Shown here: positions 28,706-32,993 of the stretch, in pieces
How the letters are laid out: every line of letters begins with the position of its first letter
Numbering within the stretch: position 1 is the stretch's first letter
From: Bacteroidota bacterium
GTDB lineage: Bacteria; Bacteroidota; Bacteroidia; Bacteroidales; VadinHA17
Assembly (NCBI GenBank): GCA_003250475.1
Contig: QKGI01000118.1
Coordinates: 1-32,993, forward strand
Direction: 5' to 3'
DNA length: 32,993 nt
The notes under the pieces: generated by a model
The model's input: the letters and a program-made list of their open reading frames with translations, nothing else
Database searches by the model: none
What the model was told of the DNA's origin: nothing
Made by a program: the position numbers and the translations under genes

Positions 28706-30856
28706 CTATTTCAGTCGGTTAACCGTTCTGAGCGCTTCGGTACGAACGGGTTCCGAAAACTTCTGTGTATCAGCAATGATGGCATTGCAGGTATCGATTA
28801 TATACTGACGTTTGTAGCTGTAGTTATACCAGCCAAGGGCTTCAACAAGTGAAGATTCTATCTTTTCACCAGGCGCCGTGAGCAGATAAGCACAGAGAGG
28901 TTCTACGGCAGGATGAAAGGTCATGTTGCGTACCGATCTTATCTCGAATATCCTGTTTTTCTCCGTCTCATCCGGTCCGGTTATTGTAGCAATGGTCTCG
29001 GTACACGAATTCGTCCTCTTATTTATGTCAGAGAGTATCTTCCTGTAAATCTCTCCCATATAGTTTGCGGTGTCAACACCCTCAAATCTCTTCTCAAGCT
29101 CGTTCATGAGCAGTTCTTTGTCAAAATACGAGAGGGCGTCAATAGCCTGGTAATTAACCCTTTTTGATATATTGGGATCTGTCACTGCCTTAATGAGTGC
29201 CGGTGCGAGGCGCGGGTCACCCGACTCCTGGCAGTAGACTGCGGCAAATCTCCGGATAAGCTCGTATGAATCATCCAGCCCTGCAGCAACTGCCCTGATG
29301 AAGTTATCATCACGCAATTGCGACAGCAGTTTCAGTGCTGACATGCGGGTGACAGCATAGGGTGATTTGAAGAACTTGTCAGCAAGCAGGTCACTGATCA
29401 ACGGATAGTTATTGTTCTTCAGGTGCCACAGGGCCCAGCTCTGAACGTCAGGGTGAGGATAGCCGGCAAGTTTCAGAAGCTTTGAATTATTACCTGCACT
29501 CTTTGCCATCATCTCTGCATTCAGTTTCGGGTCCGAGGGTGCAAACCTGAATGTGGGGTCACCTATTATGTGTGACTCCAGGAAGCAGACCATACGGTTC
29601 CACTCCCCCACCCTCATTCCATATGAGAGCAGGCCTATCATCTCGTCCGGAAACTTGTCCTGCAGGGAGTTGACGCTGTTTGCCTGTGCTGCCACGGTAC
29701 GTCCGTCGCCGAACACATATGCACCCGATATAAACTCATCGGTATGGAATGAACCGTTGAAGCAGGCATCGAACATGATGAACCTGGTTTTAATATCATA
29801 CTTACTGACATCAGCCGCGATGATATCCATATCTGCAAACCAGGCGGAATCTTTCAACGACTGTTCCCTGTCCCAGGCACCCCTGAACCAGCTGTCGGGA
29901 ACTCCCAGCCAATCTTTGTATTTTTGTTTGGCTGCTGTGGTGTCATCAGCGTCACGCACCTTTGAGCGAAGATAGAACCTGATGCTTTCTATATTCTGCT
30001 GGACACCGTTTGCGGCCTTCTCCGACCCTGCAAGCTCGGCATCGGCTGACCCGTGATGGTGAAGCAGCGCTATATCGACCATCTCGTTGGTCATGGCGGA
30101 AAGCAGCTGGTTCTTGATATGCTCGTCAAAGGTGTAATCTATGTATTCCAGCCCGTTATCCTGCCTGTTGAGCTGGGGGAACTGTTGCAGCAGTGCTGCT
30201 TTTTCGTCAAGGCGTGCTGTCATCGACTCGGAGTTATATCCGTGTCCGGTAAAGAAAAGAACCTCATCCACCACGTCGGGGTTATTGTGTGCTTCGATAA
30301 CCTTATCCAGGTAAGCCCTGAGCTTTGAGCCGTCGCTGTCGCCCGGAATGCGGATCCTGCCGCTGTAGATTTCAGGGGTAAGGGTCTGGGGCGATTGCGC
30401 ATCGAGGCTGTAATAGAAATAGAGACCGTTGGTATCGGCACGGAGCAACGTGAACTCCAGGTCAAAATCCTCATAGAACCTGTCCGAAGGTATCGAAGAG
30501 CGGTGCCAGGGATATCTCACCTGGTCCATCTTGAATGCCGAGGAGAAGTGCTGGGCATCACGAAGCATCGGTACCGGGATATCACCTATAAAGACGGCTC
30601 CCTCGAAGCCCTTATTGTTAAGATACATCTCCCGTAGTACCATACGGATGGAGTCAGGATGCTTCCAGCGATCCTCGATGATCACTGCATCCAGGCCTTC
30701 TTTCTGCAGCACGGCAGCATACTGTTTTATTTCAGCACCGGCTGTGTTAAGTGAATGACTGTCGCTTATTATCGCGAATCCGCCTCTCAGAGGCTGAGAA
30801 AATGATGGCGTTAACATGGTTAACGCCATCACTGATGTAAAAATTAATTTTTTCAT
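28706..30856 (-). CDS. Secreted C25 (gingipain-like) cysteine peptidase with C-terminal HEAT-like repeats
   Basis: 716 aa from the ATG at 30856; an upstream in-frame GTG (30886) would overlap the preceding gene and spoil the signal peptide. Residues 1–20 form a signal peptide (MKKLIF…TPSFS|Q). About 25–436 follows the caspase-fold C25 plan: GAVFIGDIPVP (87–97), a GRIRIP segment (166–171), the catalytic His in LLHHHGS (H268) and Cys in MFDACFNGSF (C365), then HIIGDPTFRF (429–438), the C25 domain end. About 450–615 has short paired helices of HEAT type, with a further helical part at 640–716. No type IX secretion C-terminal domain is seen, so it may stay periplasmic. Only 4 bp after the barrel gene; same operon. 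Substrate unknown. Confidence 0.82.
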   Translation of the reverse strand: MKKLIFTSVMALTMLTPSFSQPLRGGFAIISDSHSLNTAGAEIKQYAAVLQKEGLDAVIIEDRWKHPDSIRMVLREMYLNNKGFEGAVFIGDIPVPMLRDAQHFSSAFKMDQVRYPWHRSSIPSDRFYEDFDLEFTLLRADTNGLYFYYSLDAQSPQTLTPEIYSGRIRIPGDSDGSKLRAYLDKVIEAHNNPDVVDEVLFFTGHGYNSESMTARLDEKAALLQQFPQLNRQDNGLEYIDYTFDEHIKNQLLSAMTNEMVDIALLHHHGSADAELAGSEKAANGVQQNIESIRFYLRSKVRDADDTTAAKQKYKDWLGVPDSWFRGAWDREQSLKDSAWFADMDIIAADVSKYDIKTRFIMFDACFNGSFHTDEFISGAYVFGDGRTVAAQANSVNSLQDKFPDEMIGLLSYGMRVGEWNRMVCFLESHIIGDPTFRFAPSDPKLNAEMMAKSAGNNSKLLKLAGYPHPDVQSWALWHLKNNNYPLISDLLADKFFKSPYAVTRMSALKLLSQLRDDNFIRAVAAGLDDSYELIRRFAAVYCQESGDPRLAPALIKAVTDPNISKRVNYQAIDALSYFDKELLMNELEKRFEGVDTANYMGEIYRKILSDINKRTNSCTETIATITGPDETEKNRIFEIRSVRNMTFHPAVEPLCAYLLTAPGEKIESSLVEALGWYNYSYKRQYIIDTCNAIIADTQKFSEPVRTEALRTVNRLK

Positions 30857-30860
30857 ATTT

Positions 30861-32438
30861 TCAGAATGTGATTCCGGCCCTGGCACTGATCATGTAACCG
30901 GTAAGTGAACCGGTTTCGGTATCAGGCGCCGTTCTATACCTGGCTTCAGGAATGAGAAACAATGATTTGACAAAATTGTTTTGACTGAATGGCCGTTCTA
31001 TTCTTAAATACGCTGCTGTGCTGATTAAACCAGCTTTGGAGATGTAATAATCATGGTAAACCATCTCCGGTTCACAACGGTCAATAAAGCTAAGAGAAAT
31101 ATCCGAGCTGAGGTTTATCCGGTATCCTGCCTCAATCCCAGGTGTAAGCAAAAAAGAGCGGATTCTAAAAAGTTTCCTGGCATACAATGATGCGCCTGCA
31201 TTCATAAAATCATAAAAGCCATTAGTCTCAACGGGATAATATCCGGCTTTAAAATATTGCATATTAAAAGCCACTCCCGCATCAATATCAGGGTAACCAG
31301 TCCGGTCAAATGTAAGATATGAATAACTCAATGTAGCGTTAATATCAGAAACCATATATTTGTTCTCCTTCCAGGAAATTATTTCCAACTCCTGATAAGC
31401 GATACCTGAAGGCAAGTAAACAAGATGTGTTTGTTGATTTATTTCGTCCGAGTTCGCTGCTTCATAACTACTCTTCAGAGATATAAGATGTATCGCTCGG
31501 GCTCCCTCAACCTTCAGAAGAGCTGTCAGATCAACTTTGTTTGTCCAGGTGATCCCGTTAAGTAACCTGTAACTGCTCCCATGACGGCATTCTTCTTTGA
31601 AATGTTTAAAACTAACCTCGGCTATTGTGGAAGTATTACCATTGGAGTGATCTAACTGGACAGCTCCGGAATATCCCTGGCCTGTATACCATTGAGAATA
31701 GTAACTCGTCTCAAACGCCTCTTTGCGGTAACCCAGACCCAGAAACTGGAAAAGGACCTGTTTATCGTTACCTTCAACTTTATAATCTATCTCATCACTT
31801 GTAGTGTAATAGGAAGCAGACAGGCCGAGCCTGGTTTTACCCAGATCGTAAAGTACTCCCGGGGTAATTCTCAGTGCTGATATTGTATTCTTGTGCCGCG
31901 GGTCTTTCACCCTGGCTCCGACGGCTGACTGATATTCTGCATCAACCCCAAATATGATACGGTCAGTAACAGTGTAACTTACCTTGCCCTGCATGTCAAA
32001 CTGTTCTTTAAAGAGTCTTGCCGGAACAGTATCACCAAGGATATACGGATCCAGTGAATTGAACATGAATGTACCGTTGTACATCACACCGTGGTATCCG
32101 CTGTTCGAATATCCGAATGAGCCGAAGAGAGACAGCTTTCCAAGCTTCATATAGCCTTTAGTATCGGTATTCCATGACATTATCCTTTCAGGTTGCATCA
32201 CAAGCCTAACCTCATCATTACTAAAGAGATATCCTGCCTCTGCCAAGTTTATATTACTGACATTGCCTAATGACAATGCCGCCGGGTTTGATGTGCCCAT
32301 CAGGGGACACACAAACGGCATCATCTCGAATACACTGGCGCCGGCCGGTGCCGGAATGGTGTCGGAAGCACTGGCGCCACAGGTAAACAGGGCAAATATT
32401 CCAGCCAGAACTGTTCGTACAATGGTATTCTTCTTCAT
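30861..32438 (-). CDS. Outer-membrane beta-barrel protein, DUF6850-like
   Basis: 525 aa. Signal peptide with cleavage after ASA (about residue 24). The mature protein is a succession of alternating polar/hydrophobic strands rich in Tyr, Gly and Ser and ends in the aromatic ITF, a usual outer-membrane-barrel terminus. The early NPAALSLGNVSNINLAEAGY segment (about 53–72) resembles DUF6850 barrels; the family name is recalled from pattern, not searched. It lies between a DUF4876-like gene and a C25-like peptidase gene, all minus strand. Likely role is export, anchoring or uptake for its neighbours; that is inference. Confidence 0.7.
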   Translation of the reverse strand: MKKNTIVRTVLAGIFALFTCGASASDTIPAPAGASVFEMMPFVCPLMGTSNPAALSLGNVSNINLAEAGYLFSNDEVRLVMQPERIMSWNTDTKGYMKLGKLSLFGSFGYSNSGYHGVMYNGTFMFNSLDPYILGDTVPARLFKEQFDMQGKVSYTVTDRIIFGVDAEYQSAVGARVKDPRHKNTISALRITPGVLYDLGKTRLGLSASYYTTSDEIDYKVEGNDKQVLFQFLGLGYRKEAFETSYYSQWYTGQGYSGAVQLDHSNGNTSTIAEVSFKHFKEECRHGSSYRLLNGITWTNKVDLTALLKVEGARAIHLISLKSSYEAANSDEINQQTHLVYLPSGIAYQELEIISWKENKYMVSDINATLSYSYLTFDRTGYPDIDAGVAFNMQYFKAGYYPVETNGFYDFMNAGASLYARKLFRIRSFLLTPGIEAGYRINLSSDISLSFIDRCEPEMVYHDYYISKAGLISTAAYLRIERPFSQNNFVKSLFLIPEARYRTAPDTETGSLTGYMISARAGITF

Positions 32439-32467
32439 CGGGCCCGGTTATAATTTTATTAAGAGGG

Positions 32468-32501
32468 GGTGCCGGCAGAAAGCTATACTCGGGCCGGCAC
32501 C
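32468..32501 (-). other. Hairpin between the DUF4876-like and barrel genes
   Basis: A 9-bp perfect GC-rich stem (GGTGCCGGC at 32468–32476, GCCGGCACC at 32493–32501) with a 16-nt loop, about 20 bp beyond the stop codon at 32520. On the minus strand the stem is followed by CCCTCTTAATAAAATT, without a clean U-run, so it could be a weak terminator, an attenuator or an mRNA-stabilising end. Confidence 0.6.
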
Positions 32502-32519
32502 TCCATTATAAGTAACTGA

Positions 32520-32993
32520 TTAATCTTCAACAACGCTCGGATTCACAAAAGGTGTGGGATCCAGGTCGTTCAGGAAGTCGTTCGATGAGTTGTTGGTGTC
32601 TTTGTAGACAACTTTACCGTCTAGTATCTGTGCAACCTTACGTCTAACGCTCTTGCTGTTATAGGTTGCAAGGCTCCACACCCAACCTGCATCTACCGAG
32701 GTAGGCAGCCTCTTGAATCTTTTTTCTTCTTCCGTACGGTTGCACTCTACGCCGTCAATAACCCAGTCCTTGTCAACCATAAGAAACAGTGTGGTCGATG
32801 TGGAGCCGGGGCGTGTCATGAAGTTGTCAGGATTGGCAACGAATGTCTGCCAGTCAAGTCCGGTCGGGAGACGGAACAGTATTACACCCTGGCCAAAGAC
32901 AGAGTGGAGCCAGTCTACCATAGTTGCCGAAGTGGTATAAATAACTATCATGTTATCAGCCTCCGGGGCATCGGTGTCCTTGCCAGGTGCTTC
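32520..32993 (-). CDS. C-terminal part of a DUF4876-like protein (gene runs off the window)
   Basis: The frame is open to the window edge; 157 residues are visible, starting EAPGKDTDAPEADNM. An ATG at 32951 is internal and not the real start. The part DTNNSSNDF near the end, preceded by KSVRRKVAQILDGK, resembles the end of DUF4876 proteins, which in Bacteroidota often neighbour TonB-dependent receptors. I am moderately sure of that assignment. It is first in the visible minus-strand operon, upstream of the barrel and peptidase genes. Confidence 0.6.
   Translation of the reverse strand, partial: EAPGKDTDAPEADNMIVIYTTSATMVDWLHSVFGQGVILFRLPTGLDWQTFVANPDNFMTRPGSTSTTLFLMVDKDWVIDGVECNRTEEEKRFKRLPTSVDAGWVWSLATYNSKSVRRKVAQILDGKVVYKDTNNSSNDFLNDLDPTPFVNPSVVED

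Noticed and set aside
30887-32438. Lipoprotein reading of the barrel protein N-terminus (Cys near residue 20)
   Set aside because: The residues before the Cys (LFTC) do not make a lipobox; a standard signal peptidase site after ASA fits better.

Overview
The window looks like chromosomal DNA of a member of the Bacteroidota, most likely order Bacteroidales. Evidence for this: the complete str–S10–spc–alpha ribosomal supercluster in the order typical of that phylum (map, infA and rpmJ between secY and rpsM); ribosomal proteins that resemble Bacteroidota forms (cysteine-poor S4, S14 and L36, L2 with HPM in place of HPH); mostly leaderless-looking or non-Shine-Dalgarno starts; promoters of the TAnnTTTG type; and DUF4876/DUF6850-like outer-membrane genes. 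No tRNA, rRNA, insertion sequence, phage gene or CRISPR array was seen.

Layout. 1–438: no convincing gene; three and a bit copies of a 58–59 bp tandem repeat, each carrying a perfect 9-bp palindrome, then a hairpin terminator. 439–2451 (minus): three small envelope genes, a DUF4870-type membrane protein and two secreted proteins of unknown function, one with a strikingly tyrosine-rich middle. 2592–4930: a membrane hybrid histidine-kinase-like protein with receiver domain (plus) and a membrane PP2C/SpoIIE phosphatase (minus), convergent with a 2-bp gap. 4908–6791 (minus): a UbiD-family decarboxylase. 6916–8196 (minus): enolase, bounded by a terminator on each side.

8291–26060 (minus): 33 tightly packed genes read rpsL, rpsG, fusA, then rpsJ through rplQ, with secY, map, infA and rpoA inside. 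Two genes too short for ordinary ORF calling, rpmD (59 aa) and rpmJ (38 aa), are present. Gaps are 2–43 bp and two junctions are TAATG overlaps. The cluster supplies most core ribosomal proteins, elongation factor G, the SecY translocon, methionine aminopeptidase, IF-1 and the RNA polymerase alpha subunit. A strong terminator follows rplQ.

26061–26464 is a 404-bp divergent intergenic region with several dyads. It separates rpsL from a plus-strand EF-G paralogue (26465–28621) whose GTPase motifs are altered (DTPGL for DTPGH, NGLD for NKxD). A 17-bp perfect hairpin then serves as shared terminator with the convergent last block, 28706–32993 (minus): the 3' end of a DUF4876-like gene, a DUF6850-like outer-membrane barrel and a secreted gingipain-type (C25) peptidase fused to HEAT-like repeats. 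This three-gene envelope locus and the EF-G paralogue are the most interesting parts of the window.
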